Positions 1-6,682 of a stretch of DNA of 6,810 nucleotides are shown in pieces. This DNA is from an uncultured Collinsella sp. Lineage in GTDB: Bacteria; Actinomycetota; Coriobacteriia; Coriobacteriales; Coriobacteriaceae. The notes under the pieces were generated by a model that saw nothing but the letters and a program-made list of their open reading frames with translations, searched no databases and was not told the origin of the DNA. The stretch spans positions 1-6,810 of the forward strand of contig CAUGKA010000113.1 in NCBI GenBank assembly GCA_959599615.1, written 5' to 3'. Made by a program: the position numbers and the translations under genes. Every line of letters begins with the position of its first letter. Positions within the stretch are counted from its first letter, which is position 1.

Positions 1-22
1 AGCGTCACCGCAGGCGGGGGCC

Positions 23-132
23 GGGCTTGGTTTTCAGAACATTCCGCAGACCAGGAAACCCCCTTATCCGCAGCTCCGAAGGAGCAGGATAAGGGGGTTT
101 CCATGGTCGAGGACGTTCTGAAAACTAAGTCC
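23..132. repeat. Large nested palindrome downstream of oppF
   Basis: This is a nearly continuous inverted repeat of about 47 base pairs. The outer arms are 23-40 and 115-132: 18 pairs, two of them G-T, with a perfect 11-base core GTTTTCAGAAC / GTTCTGAAAAC. Next come a 3-pair step (43-45 / 111-113) and a 5-pair step (49-53 / 104-108). A perfect 16-pair stem follows (54-69 / 87-102, GGAAACCCCCTTATCC), capped by a small GCTCC-GAA-GGAGC hairpin (73-85). It begins 25 bases past the oppF stop and is well placed to end the opp transcript or block 3' exonucleases. No T-run follows the stem on either strand, so it is not a standard intrinsic terminator. The two G-T pairs would be G-U in plus-strand RNA but C-A mismatches in minus-strand RNA. 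It could equally be a dispersed palindromic repeat or miniature mobile element; copy number cannot be judged from here. Confidence 0.85.
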
Positions 133-157
133 AGCACGGGCCCGGACAAACAGCCGA

Positions 158-1186
158 CTACAGGTCGATGTGAGATTCCTTGATCGGGAACGGCTCCGCG
201 AAGTGGCAGGCGCAGCAGTGGCCCGGGGCAACTTCCTTAAACTCAGGAAGCTTCTCGGAGCAGATGCCCTGCGCGATCGGGCAGCGCGTGTGGAAACGGC
301 AGCCGGTCGGCGGATCCAGCGGCGACGGCGGGTCGCCAGCGAGGATGATGCGTTTGCGGGTCTTCTGGATATCCGGATCGGGCACCGGCACAGCAGATAG
401 CAGCGACTGCGTGTACGGATGGTGAGGCTCGCTATAGAGCGTCTTCCAGTCCGAAACCTCGACCATCTTACCCAGATACATAACGGCAACGCGATCGGAG
501 ATGTGCTGCACGACGGACAGGTCGTGGGCGATAAAGAGATACGCCGTACCAAACTTGTCCTGCAGTTCCTTAAGCAGGTTCAGAACCTGGGCCTGAATGG
601 AAACATCCAGAGCGGAAACGGGCTCGTCGCAGATGATCAGCTTGGGCTTCAGAGCGAACGCACGGGCGATGCCGACACGCTGACGCTGACCGCCGGAGAA
701 CTCGTGCGGATAGCGGTTGATGTGCTCGGGGTTGAGGCCGACGACGTCCAGCAGCTCACGGACACGCTCAATGCGCTCCTCCTTGGTGCCCACGCCATGA
801 ATAGTCATGGGCTCGGAGACGATCTCGCCGATGGTCATACGAGGATTGAGCGAAGCATAGGGGTCCTGGAAGATGAACTGCATCTCACGACGCATGTCCT
901 TGATCTCATGCTTGCTCATCTCGGCAACGTCTTTGCCCTGGAAGAACACCTTACCTGCCGTCGGCTTGGTCAGGCGCATGATGGTGCGGCCCGTGGTAGA
1001 CTTACCGCAACCAGACTCGCCGACCAGGCCAAAGGTCTCGCCCGGATAAATCTCGAACGAAATGTCATTCACAGCAGAGACGACGCGCTTGGAAAAACGC
1101 TTGGCGAACATGCCGGACTCTGCGGGGAACTCCTTAGAAAGATGCTCGACCTTCAGCAGCGGAGTGCGCTCGTTATTGTCTGTCAT
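158..1186 (-). CDS. oppF: Oligopeptide ABC transporter ATP-binding protein OppF
   Basis: This 342-residue ATPase is one of the two nucleotide-binding subunits that power peptide import. It sits on the cytoplasmic face of the OppBC channel. Visible motifs are Walker A GESGCGKS (56-63), Q-loop Gln107, signature FSGGQRQR (163-170), Walker B LIICDEPV with catalytic Glu188, and H-loop His221, so it should be active. The C-terminal oligopeptide/dipeptide domain includes HHPYT (255-259). It also has Cys296, Cys302, Cys309 and Cys327 with spacing C-x5-C-x6-C-x17-C, matching the iron-sulfur region known in this family; Cys324 and Cys325 are additional. The CIC-DEPVSALD form and its last position in the operon point to OppF or DppF rather than OppD. 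Its ATG directly follows the oppD TAA, so translation is probably coupled; GGGAGG lies within the end of oppD. It ends with TAG. The substrate class (oligopeptide versus dipeptide) is inferred from the operon. Confidence 0.95.
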   Translation of the reverse strand: MTDNNERTPLLKVEHLSKEFPAESGMFAKRFSKRVVSAVNDISFEIYPGETFGLVGESGCGKSTTGRTIMRLTKPTAGKVFFQGKDVAEMSKHEIKDMRREMQFIFQDPYASLNPRMTIGEIVSEPMTIHGVGTKEERIERVRELLDVVGLNPEHINRYPHEFSGGQRQRVGIARAFALKPKLIICDEPVSALDVSIQAQVLNLLKELQDKFGTAYLFIAHDLSVVQHISDRVAVMYLGKMVEVSDWKTLYSEPHHPYTQSLLSAVPVPDPDIQKTRKRIILAGDPPSPLDPPTGCRFHTRCPIAQGICSEKLPEFKEVAPGHCCACHFAEPFPIKESHIDL

Positions 1187-2278
1187 TTACGCCTCGCCTC
1201 CCTTCTTGGAATCCTTGCGCGTGCGGGACGTCTCAGGGGCGTTCTTGAGGAACTCGGGGTCACCGGAATAATGGCACGCAGAATAGTGGCCGGACTCGGT
1301 GACAACGCGCTCGGGGCGCTGCTTGCGGCACTTGTCCGTCGCATAGGGGCAGCGAGGAGAGAAGACGCAGCCCTCGGGCAGGTTCATGAGCGAAGGCGGG
1401 TTGCCGTGAATCGGCGTCAGCGGCTTCTTCTCATCGATGGCCTGCTCCGGGATGGAGCGAATAAGACCCCAGGTGTAGGGATGGCGGCTCTCGTAGAAGA
1501 TTTCCTCAGCAGTACCGAACTCGACGGGACGGCCGGCGTACATAACCATAATCTTATCGGCCATATCGGCGACGACGCCCAGGTCATGGGTAATCATAAT
1601 AATGGCGTTGCCGTTCTTCTGCTGCATCTCCTGCATGAGCTCGATAATCTGAGCCTGAATGGTAACGTCCAGAGCCGTCGTGGGCTCGTCGGCAATCAGA
1701 ATATCGGGGTCGCAGGCAAGAGCCATAGCGATCATGACACGCTGACGCATACCGCCGGAGAACTGGTGCGGATACTCGTTGACGCGCTTCTCGGGCTCGG
1801 GGATACCAACAAGGTCCAAAAGCTCGGTGGCGCGCTTGAGCGCCTCCTGCTTGGAGTAGCCACGGTGCAGACGAAGGCCCTCGCCCACCTGCTTACCGAT
1901 CTTATAGACCGGGTTAAGGGAGGTCATAGGATCCTGGAAAATCATCGCGATATCGTTGCCGCGAATGTGTTGCATCTCTTCCTCGGTCATCTCGAGGATG
2001 GAACGACCGCGATAGCGAACGTCACCGCCCTCAATCTTTCCCGGGGGCATCGAGATAAGGCCCATGATGGTCATGGCGGTCACGGACTTACCAGAGCCGG
2101 ACTCACCGACGACACCCAGGGTCTCACCGCGATCGAGCGTGTAGGACACACCATCGACGGCGCGAACGACGCCATCCTCGGTGTGGAAATACATCTTAAG
2201 GTCATCGACCTCGAGCAGATGCTGGCCCTCGGGAACCGGCTGGTCCTTCAGGTCCACATAGTTCTTGTTCTTCTTCAT
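1187..2278 (-). CDS. oppD: Oligopeptide ABC transporter ATP-binding protein OppD
   Basis: This 363-residue ATPase is the partner of OppF in the importer motor. It has Walker A GESGSGKS (58-65), Q-loop Gln115, signature FSGGMRQR (173-180), Walker B ILIADEPT with Glu198, and H-loop His231, so the ATP site is intact. The MRQRVMIAMAL and ADEPTTALDVTIQAQ wording is typical of OppD/DppD. The C-terminal domain carries RHPYTWGL (265-272) and Cys304, Cys310, Cys317 and Cys335 with spacing C-x5-C-x6-C-x17-C, like the iron-sulfur cluster region of this family. A Lys/Arg-rich tail (about 351-360) follows it. The start lies 2 bases after the oppC stop. The likely ribosome binding site, AAGGA, is inside the last oppC codons about 9 bases before the ATG, which implies translational coupling. 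Length is slightly above the usual 320-350. Confidence 0.95.
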   Translation of the reverse strand: MKKNKNYVDLKDQPVPEGQHLLEVDDLKMYFHTEDGVVRAVDGVSYTLDRGETLGVVGESGSGKSVTAMTIMGLISMPPGKIEGGDVRYRGRSILEMTEEEMQHIRGNDIAMIFQDPMTSLNPVYKIGKQVGEGLRLHRGYSKQEALKRATELLDLVGIPEPEKRVNEYPHQFSGGMRQRVMIAMALACDPDILIADEPTTALDVTIQAQIIELMQEMQQKNGNAIIMITHDLGVVADMADKIMVMYAGRPVEFGTAEEIFYESRHPYTWGLIRSIPEQAIDEKKPLTPIHGNPPSLMNLPEGCVFSPRCPYATDKCRKQRPERVVTESGHYSACHYSGDPEFLKNAPETSRTRKDSKKGGEA

Positions 2279-2280
2279 CC

Positions 2281-3216
2281 TTATGCGTCCTTCATCTTGA
2301 CGTCGAGGGCGTCGCGCAGACCGTCACCCAGCAGGGTGAAGGCGAGCACCGTCGAGAGAATTGCCAGACCGGGCATGATCATCATCCAGGGAGCAGTCAG
2401 AAGATACTGCTGGCCGTCCTGAATCATGGAGCCCCACGAAGGCGTGGGCGGGATAACGCCCATGCCGAGGAAGGACAGAGCGGACTCGGTCAGAATAGCG
2501 CCACCAATGTTCATGGTCGCATAGACCACGATAGAAGCAACGGAGTTCGGGAAGATATGGCGCATAACGATACGGGCATCGGATGCACCCATAGCGCGAG
2601 CGGCGTCAACATAGTCGTTCTCTTTGACCGTCAGGATCGCGGATCGGAAGACGCGCGCAATCGAAGGCCAGCCGAGAATGCCGATGGCGATAAAGACGTT
2701 CTGAAGACCACGACCGATAACGGCAATCATAGCAACAACGAACAGCACGTACGGGAACGCCAGGAAGATATCCGCACAGCGCATGATGATCGTATCCCAG
2801 ATGCCGCCATAGAAACCGGCCAGGGCGCCCATGACCAGACCGATCACCGTGGAGATGGCGGTGGCCATAATACCGACGGAAAGCGAAACGCGCGCGCCGT
2901 AGATAACACGGACGAGAATGTCACGACCAAGAGAGTCGGTGCCAAACGGGTGCTCGGCACACGGAGCCAGCAGCGAAGTCTCGGCCATGGTGGTCGAGTC
3001 AGAAGCCGTAGGAGAGCCGAGCCAGGGCTTAGCCCACAGATCGGCGGTCAGGGCGACCACAACAACGATGATGATCCAGCAGACACCGATAACGGCGAGC
3101 TTGTTCTTACGAAGACGCTTAAAAGCGTCGCCCCACAGCGTGCGGGACTTGGCGGGAGCAGATGCGGCCTTGGTGGCGGTAGCCTGCTCCTGAGACTGAG
3201 AATCAGTTTCCTGCAT
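2281..3216 (-). CDS. oppC: Oligopeptide ABC transporter permease OppC
   Basis: This 311-residue inner-membrane permease pairs with OppB to form the channel. The first 25 residues are Ser/Ala/Gln-rich, hydrophilic and probably disordered. The N-terminal OppC domain follows, with transmembrane helix 1 at about 40-58. HPFGTDSLGRDILVRVIYG (89-107) is a hallmark of the OppC/DppC family. Further helices lie at about 112-136, 150-168, 171-184, 222-250 and 277-297. The cytoplasmic EAA loop that docks onto the ATPases is DYVDAARAMGASDARIVMRH (201-220), followed by IFPNS. SWGSMIQDGQQYLLTAPW (260-277) and the GDGLRDALD end (297-305) are also family-typical. The gap to oppB is 14 bases and to oppD 2 bases. 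The ATG at 3216 is supported by AAGGGAGG eight bases upstream. Confidence 0.95.
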   Translation of the reverse strand: MQETDSQSQEQATATKAASAPAKSRTLWGDAFKRLRKNKLAVIGVCWIIIVVVVALTADLWAKPWLGSPTASDSTTMAETSLLAPCAEHPFGTDSLGRDILVRVIYGARVSLSVGIMATAISTVIGLVMGALAGFYGGIWDTIIMRCADIFLAFPYVLFVVAMIAVIGRGLQNVFIAIGILGWPSIARVFRSAILTVKENDYVDAARAMGASDARIVMRHIFPNSVASIVVYATMNIGGAILTESALSFLGMGVIPPTPSWGSMIQDGQQYLLTAPWMMIMPGLAILSTVLAFTLLGDGLRDALDVKMKDA

Positions 3217-3224
3217 GAGACGTA

Positions 3225-3232
3225 CCTCCCTT
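3225..3232 (-). promoter_or_regulatory. Ribosome binding site of oppC overlapping the oppB stop codon
   Basis: AAGGGAGG lies 8 bases before the oppC ATG, and its first two bases belong to the oppB TAA. A ribosome ending oppB is therefore already on the oppC initiation site, which favours reinitiation and near-equal synthesis of the two permeases. The coupling is inferred from geometry. Confidence 0.7.
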
Positions 3233-4268
3233 AGGCCTTATCCGACGGACCGCCAAGGCGGATGCGCGGGTCGAGGAATGCATAGCTAATGTCGACGAGC
3301 AGGTTGATCACCATAACGACGACAACAATGAGCGTAACGCCGCCCATAACGATGGGCCAGTCGCGCATGCTAATGGCGCGGTAGACCTCGAAGCCGATGC
3401 CGGGCCAGTTAAAGACCGTCTCGGTCAGGATGGCGCCCGAAAGCATGCCGCCGAAGTCGACACCAATATAGGTAACGACGGGGATGAGTGCATTCTTAAG
3501 CGCATGCTTGATAATGATCGCGCGATTGGAGAGACCCTTGGCCTTTGCCGTACGGATGTAATCCTGGTTCATGACGTCGAGCAGCTGCGAACGCATGATG
3601 CGGGCAGCATAGGCGGTCGAAACCGAAGCCAGCGTAATGGTCGGAAGCACATAGTGCATCCAATCCTGATACTGAGAGCTGGAACCGCCGGCACCCGAGA
3701 TCGGCATGGAGAATGCACCGCCCGTGGCATCCTTAAGGATGACGCCAAAGAACAGCTGCAGCAGCATACCGAGCCAGAATGCAGGGACGGCAACGAGGAT
3801 CGACGTGGTCAGCGTTACCAAAATATCCCAGAAGGAATAGCGCTTTACCGCCGAAATGATACCCGCACCGATACCCATGATTGCCTCGAGCACGATGGCG
3901 CACGCGGCAAGTTTGACCGTATACGGATACTTCTGGGCAAAGATTTCCGTAACCGGCAGCTTGCGCTGGTACGAATTGCCCAGATCGCCATGAAGCAGGC
4001 CGTTCATGTAATACAAGTAACGGTCCACGAGCGACGTTTGAACGGGGTCGCCGTTCTCGTCAAGGATCGCGTTGCCGTCCTCGTCCGTCTGGACCAGGTG
4101 ATAGCGAACGCGAAGCTGAAGCTCCACCTCGGGGGACAGAGCCTTGTCTCCACCGATCAGCTTGATCGGATCTCCCGGCACGATATTCTGGAGGGCGAAC
4201 AGAATCAGCGTAACGCCCAAAAACACCGGGATGAACTGAAGCACACGTTTAACGATGTACTTACCCAT
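3231..4268 (-). CDS. oppB: Oligopeptide ABC transporter permease OppB
   Basis: This 345-residue inner-membrane permease forms the channel together with OppC. Helix 1 (about 9-29) is followed by the family motif NIVPGDP (28-34). LLHGDLGNSY (91-100) is the conserved periplasmic-side segment. Further helices lie at about 117-139, 148-176, 203-220, 260-282 and 306-328. The EAA loop is RTAKAKGLSNRAIIIKHALK (239-258), followed by NALIPV. FNWPGIG (286-292) and the FLDPRIR end (331-337) are typical. Residues about 60-80 form an acidic Gly/Asn/Asp stretch (DEDGNAILDENGD) that looks like an insert relative to the usual OppB; a second Gly/Ser-rich stretch is at 181-198. The start is preceded by AGGGGAG only 4 bases away, weaker than the oppA site, which would help keep permease levels below the binding protein. 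The length is somewhat above the usual 305-330, explained by the inserts. Confidence 0.95.
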   Translation of the reverse strand: MGKYIVKRVLQFIPVFLGVTLILFALQNIVPGDPIKLIGGDKALSPEVELQLRVRYHLVQTDEDGNAILDENGDPVQTSLVDRYLYYMNGLLHGDLGNSYQRKLPVTEIFAQKYPYTVKLAACAIVLEAIMGIGAGIISAVKRYSFWDILVTLTTSILVAVPAFWLGMLLQLFFGVILKDATGGAFSMPISGAGGSSSQYQDWMHYVLPTITLASVSTAYAARIMRSQLLDVMNQDYIRTAKAKGLSNRAIIIKHALKNALIPVVTYIGVDFGGMLSGAILTETVFNWPGIGFEVYRAISMRDWPIVMGGVTLIVVVVMVINLLVDISYAFLDPRIRLGGPSDKA

Positions 4269-4298
4269 ACCACTCCCCTATCTAGGGATTAACCTAAA

Positions 4299-4328
4299 TG
4301 GGATGCCGATCGCCAGACCGGCATCCCA
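4299..4328 (-). terminator. Intercistronic stem-loop between oppA and oppB (partial terminator or mRNA-stabilising)
   Basis: A perfect 10-pair stem, TGGGATGCCG / CGGCATCCCA (4299-4308 / 4319-4328), encloses a 10-base loop. It lies about 100 bases after the oppA stop and 30 bases before oppB. In minus-strand RNA the stem is followed only by a weak U-tract (AUUUAGGUU), so termination is probably incomplete. In opp, mal and similar operons, such structures after the binding-protein gene let it be expressed more than the permease genes. They act by partial termination or by protecting the upstream mRNA from 3' decay. The rest of the 157-base gap (4269-4425) holds a short CCCTA/TAGGG repeat overlapping the oppB ribosome binding site, a possible CAGTT/AACTG hairpin (4343-4369), and a very weak promoter-like pair (TTGCAG, 17 bases, TATTTA at 4392-4420). 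I see no gene in it. Confidence 0.75.
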
Positions 4329-4425
4329 AAATTACCATCAGCCAGTTTACCCCAGGTTAGGGAGAACTGTATGTTTCCCATGAGGTCTACGTAAATACTT
4401 GACCCTCACGGAAGCTGCAAAACCC

Positions 4426-6102
4426 TTAGGCGAGCTCGGCGGTACCCAGATCGGCGTGCTTCTGCGGATCAACATAGAGATGCTTGACGCGGTCAGAGCC
4501 AGCGATGGTGTGCGTGTAGAACATCACCGGGATAACCGGGCAGTCAGCAGCGACCATGGCGTCGGCCTCCCGCATCTTGGCGATGCGCTCCTCGTCATCA
4601 ACCGTGGTGCGGGCCTCGTCGACCTTGGCATCGAACTCGGGGTTGCTGTAACCGGAGCGGTTGTCGCCACCGAGGGAGTCGGAGTGGAACAGCGGGTACA
4701 GGAAGTTGTCCATGATCGGGTAATCGGCGATCCAGCCCAGACGGCCGAACTGATAGTTGAAGTTCTGATACTGCTCGAGCAGGGCAGACCACTCAGGGGT
4801 ATCGGAGACAGCGGTAACGCCAACCTTGGCGAGGTCGCCGATGATGGACTCCATGATCTCCTTGTGACCACCGTCCTGGTTGTAGGAAAGGGTCACGCTA
4901 ATGCCACGATCGCCGTTAGCGCCAGCGGGAGCGACCTTGTCGAGGTACTCATTGGCCTTATCAACGTTGTACTCGCAGAACTCCCATGCACCCTCCTTGT
5001 AGCCGGCGATTCCCGGAGGAACGATACCGTCGGCGGGGGTACGGGTACCCTTGAAGATGGTCTTGCAGATGGCCTCACGGTTGATGGCCAGGGAGATGCC
5101 CTTGCGCAGGTCGGCGTTATTGAACGGCTCGGCCGTGGTGTTGCAGGTCAGATAGTACGTGGAAGGCTCGGCACCGAGCAGCATATGCTCGCCGTCACCC
5201 ATGGTGTAGCCGTCCTTGGACTCGCCACGGTCCTTCTTGGCGGCGTCGATCTGAGCAACGGGAACGTCGCAGACATCGAGGTTACCGGCCTGGAACTCCT
5301 TGTAAGCGGTCTCCATGTCCTTGATGACCTGGAAGTGGATGCCATCGATCTTGGCCTTGTCGCCATAGTAATCGTCAAACTTCTTGAGGTTGATCTCCTG
5401 GCCATCCTCCCACTTGCCGTCCATCATGAACGGGCCGTTACCGACCGGGGCAAGGTAGAAGCTCTTGACATCGGACTCGGCGCACTCGGGAACCGGGGAC
5501 AGAGCCGGGTGAGAGGCGACGAAGGGGAAGTCGGCGTAAGCGGAAGACAGCTTGACGACGAGGGTCTCATCGTCGGGGCAAGTAACACCGCTGAGCTCGG
5601 TAGCGTTGCCGGCAAGCAGATCGTCATAGCCCTCAACCATGGAAAGGTGATAGGAGACCTCGGAAGGACCATACTCGGTGGCGATGGCCGACTTGGTGTT
5701 GACTAGACGCTCCCAACCGAGCTTGAAGGACTTGGAGGTAACGTCGTCACCGTTGTGGAACTTAGCCTTCTTGATCTTGAAGGTGAACTCGGTGGCGTCG
5801 TCGTTAGCCTCAAAGGACTCGCAAGCCAGCGGAACGATCTCGCCCTTCTCGGGGTCGTACTCCGTCAGAGCGTCGAAGAGCTGGTACTCGACCTGAGTGC
5901 CCTGATCCTCCTGGACGTTGTAGGGGTCGATGCAGACCGGGTTGTTGATGTAGAAGTTCAGCGTCGAACCGGACTCAGAACCGGAAGCGTCGCCGCCCTT
6001 CTTGCCGCATGCGGCAAGAAAAGCCATGGAGCTCGCAGCGAGGGTGCCGCCAACAAAGGCGCGACGACCCATAACGGGCTGGTGGAACATAGAATCAGCC
6101 AT
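4426..6102 (-). CDS. oppA: Oligopeptide-binding lipoprotein OppA (solute-binding protein family 5)
   Basis: This 558-residue extracytoplasmic receptor captures peptides and delivers them to OppBC. The ATG at 6102 is chosen because AAGGAGG lies 5 bases upstream; a longer reading from a TTG at 6147 has no such site and would bury the signal peptide. The signal has twin arginines (GRRAFVGG, 12-19), a hydrophobic stretch, and a lipobox LAAC with Cys32, so it looks like a Tat-exported lipoprotein. A Gly/Ser/Asp linker (about 33-46) precedes the binding domain (about 47-558). Family signs are APVGNGPFMM (218-227), DLRKGISLAINREAI (331-345) and the WIADYPIMDNFLYPLF region (457-472). OppA rather than a nickel or dipeptide receptor is supported by that last region and by the locus, but ligand length cannot be read from sequence. 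It is first in the operon, with its own promoter region upstream and a stem-loop downstream. Confidence 0.93.
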   Translation of the reverse strand: MADSMFHQPVMGRRAFVGGTLAASSMAFLAACGKKGGDASGSESGSTLNFYINNPVCIDPYNVQEDQGTQVEYQLFDALTEYDPEKGEIVPLACESFEANDDATEFTFKIKKAKFHNGDDVTSKSFKLGWERLVNTKSAIATEYGPSEVSYHLSMVEGYDDLLAGNATELSGVTCPDDETLVVKLSSAYADFPFVASHPALSPVPECAESDVKSFYLAPVGNGPFMMDGKWEDGQEINLKKFDDYYGDKAKIDGIHFQVIKDMETAYKEFQAGNLDVCDVPVAQIDAAKKDRGESKDGYTMGDGEHMLLGAEPSTYYLTCNTTAEPFNNADLRKGISLAINREAICKTIFKGTRTPADGIVPPGIAGYKEGAWEFCEYNVDKANEYLDKVAPAGANGDRGISVTLSYNQDGGHKEIMESIIGDLAKVGVTAVSDTPEWSALLEQYQNFNYQFGRLGWIADYPIMDNFLYPLFHSDSLGGDNRSGYSNPEFDAKVDEARTTVDDEERIAKMREADAMVAADCPVIPVMFYTHTIAGSDRVKHLYVDPQKHADLGTAELA

Positions 6103-6106
6103 GCCA

Positions 6107-6114
6107 TCCTCCTT
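6107..6114 (-). promoter_or_regulatory. Strong ribosome binding site deciding the oppA start
   Basis: AAGGAGGA lies just before the ATG at 6102 (the AAGGAGG core is separated from it by 5 bases), a near-perfect anti-Shine-Dalgarno match. It rules in the start giving the Tat-lipoprotein signal and rules against the upstream TTG at 6147. It is visibly stronger than the sites before oppB and oppD. Confidence 0.85.
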
Positions 6115-6197
6115 ATGAGATAGAACAAAGTGAATTCGGCCGGGCAACGTCGAGACAGCCCAATCGAACCATTCAACGCGGTCCGCTGTTATGGCTG

Positions 6198-6226
6198 GTT
6201 ATGCAATGCGGGCCAACGTTTTGCAA
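6198..6226 (-). promoter_or_regulatory. Candidate sigma70-type promoter for the opp operon
   Basis: On the minus strand, TTGCAA (-35, 6221-6226) and CATAAC (-10, 6198-6203) are separated by exactly 17 bases; each matches the consensus at 4 of 6 positions. Transcription would start near 6191 and give a leader of about 90 bases before oppA. A second CATAAC lies 10 bases downstream (6188-6193). The wider stretch from the secG terminator to oppA (about 6115-6336, 220 bases) holds no convincing gene. A 19-codon open frame (6113-6172) ends on the oppA ribosome binding site but has no start signal of its own. Confidence 0.4.
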
Positions 6227-6233
6227 TACAGTA

Positions 6234-6248
6234 GCGCATTTTATGCAC
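6234..6248. promoter_or_regulatory. Short inverted repeat just upstream of the candidate opp -35
   Basis: GCGCAT-TTT-ATGCAC is a 6-step inverted repeat with one imperfect pair, ending 7 bases upstream of the candidate -35 box. Its position suits a regulator site, but the repeat is short and AT/GC balanced, so chance is a real alternative. No known operator consensus is recognised. Confidence 0.25.
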
Positions 6249-6336
6249 AATTTGGCGCTGATTCCGGTTAACGGTCGAGAATTTCTTTAGTTGGGCGAAG
6301 TATGTGGGGATATTTTGGCTCTGTTACAAGTCTGTA

Positions 6337-6369
6337 AACAAAAAGGGCCCCGCACATGCGGGACCCTTT
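6337..6369 (-). terminator. Intrinsic terminator of secG
   Basis: In minus-strand RNA, AAAGGGUCCCGCA pairs with UGCGGGGCCCUUU (13 steps including one U-G pair, 6357-6369 with 6342-6354). A very tight loop caps the stem, and UUUUUGUUU follows it. The wobble pairs only in this orientation, which confirms the direction. It begins 22 bases after the secG stop and separates secG from the opp operon. Confidence 0.9.
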
Positions 6370-6391
6370 ACAAACATATATACGCCGATGC

Positions 6392-6646
6392 TTAGTAGCC
6401 GACGATGCCCTGCGGGAAGAAGAACATGCACAGAACGACACACACAGCAAAAACGACGGCCATAATTACCGTCAGGCGATCGAGGTTCTGCTCCATGACG
6501 CCCGTGGCAGAGCTGGAGTTATACAGCGAGCTAGCGATCATATCCGAAACGCCGGTACCCTTACCGGAGTGCATCAGGACGAGAATCGTCAGCGCCACGG
6601 CAGAGATAGCCCAAACGACAAACAGAAGAATCTGGAACGGACCCAT
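6392..6646 (-). CDS. secG: Preprotein translocase subunit SecG
   Basis: This 84-residue membrane protein is the small accessory subunit of the SecYEG channel and stimulates SecA-driven export. Two transmembrane segments are visible (about 4-25 and 58-78). They are joined by a loop carrying the conserved LMHSGKGTGVSD stretch (24-35) and a Ser/Asn-rich part. The length is within the normal 70-110 range. The ATG at 6646 has AAGGAGC (6653-6659) 6 bases upstream. The gene is bounded by a terminator on each side, so it appears to be transcribed alone. Its place next to opp may be incidental, although both relate to envelope traffic. No frameshift or missing part is seen. Confidence 0.93.
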   Translation of the reverse strand: MGPFQILLFVVWAISAVALTILVLMHSGKGTGVSDMIASSLYNSSSATGVMEQNLDRLTVIMAVVFAVCVVLCMFFFPQGIVGY

Positions 6647-6682
6647 AGATAAGCTCCTTAATAGAACAATTCAAACTCCAGT

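Noticed and set aside
23..132. Reading the left palindrome as a CRISPR repeat or tRNA
   Set aside because: There is only one unit, with no regularly spaced copies, and no cloverleaf, anticodon arm or conserved T-loop bases.
419..2422. A 667-codon open frame on the plus strand
   Set aside because: It lies exactly antisense and in register to oppF and oppD, is low in complexity, has no recognisable domain, and is explained by missing TTA, CTA and TCA codons in the real genes.
2557..4292. Plus-strand frames opposite oppB and oppC
   Set aside because: They are rich in Arg, Asp, His and Gln as expected from the reverse of membrane-protein codons, with no motif.
4289..4381. A 30-codon minus-strand frame in the oppA-oppB gap
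   Set aside because: It has no Shine-Dalgarno sequence and runs through the stem-loop; length is within chance.
4399..5706. A 435-codon open frame on the plus strand
   Set aside because: It is in-register antisense to oppA, which has clear family motifs; the reverse product shows only Val/Leu/Gly-rich shadow sequence.
6103..6147. A longer oppA start at a TTG (15 extra residues)
   Set aside because: It has no ribosome binding site and would bury the Tat-lipoprotein signal; the ATG at 6102 has an excellent AAGGAGG.
6113..6172. A 19-codon leader frame ending on the oppA ribosome binding site
   Set aside because: The stop overlap is suggestive of a leader peptide, but there is no ribosome binding site, no residue run typical of attenuation, and chance is likely at this length.
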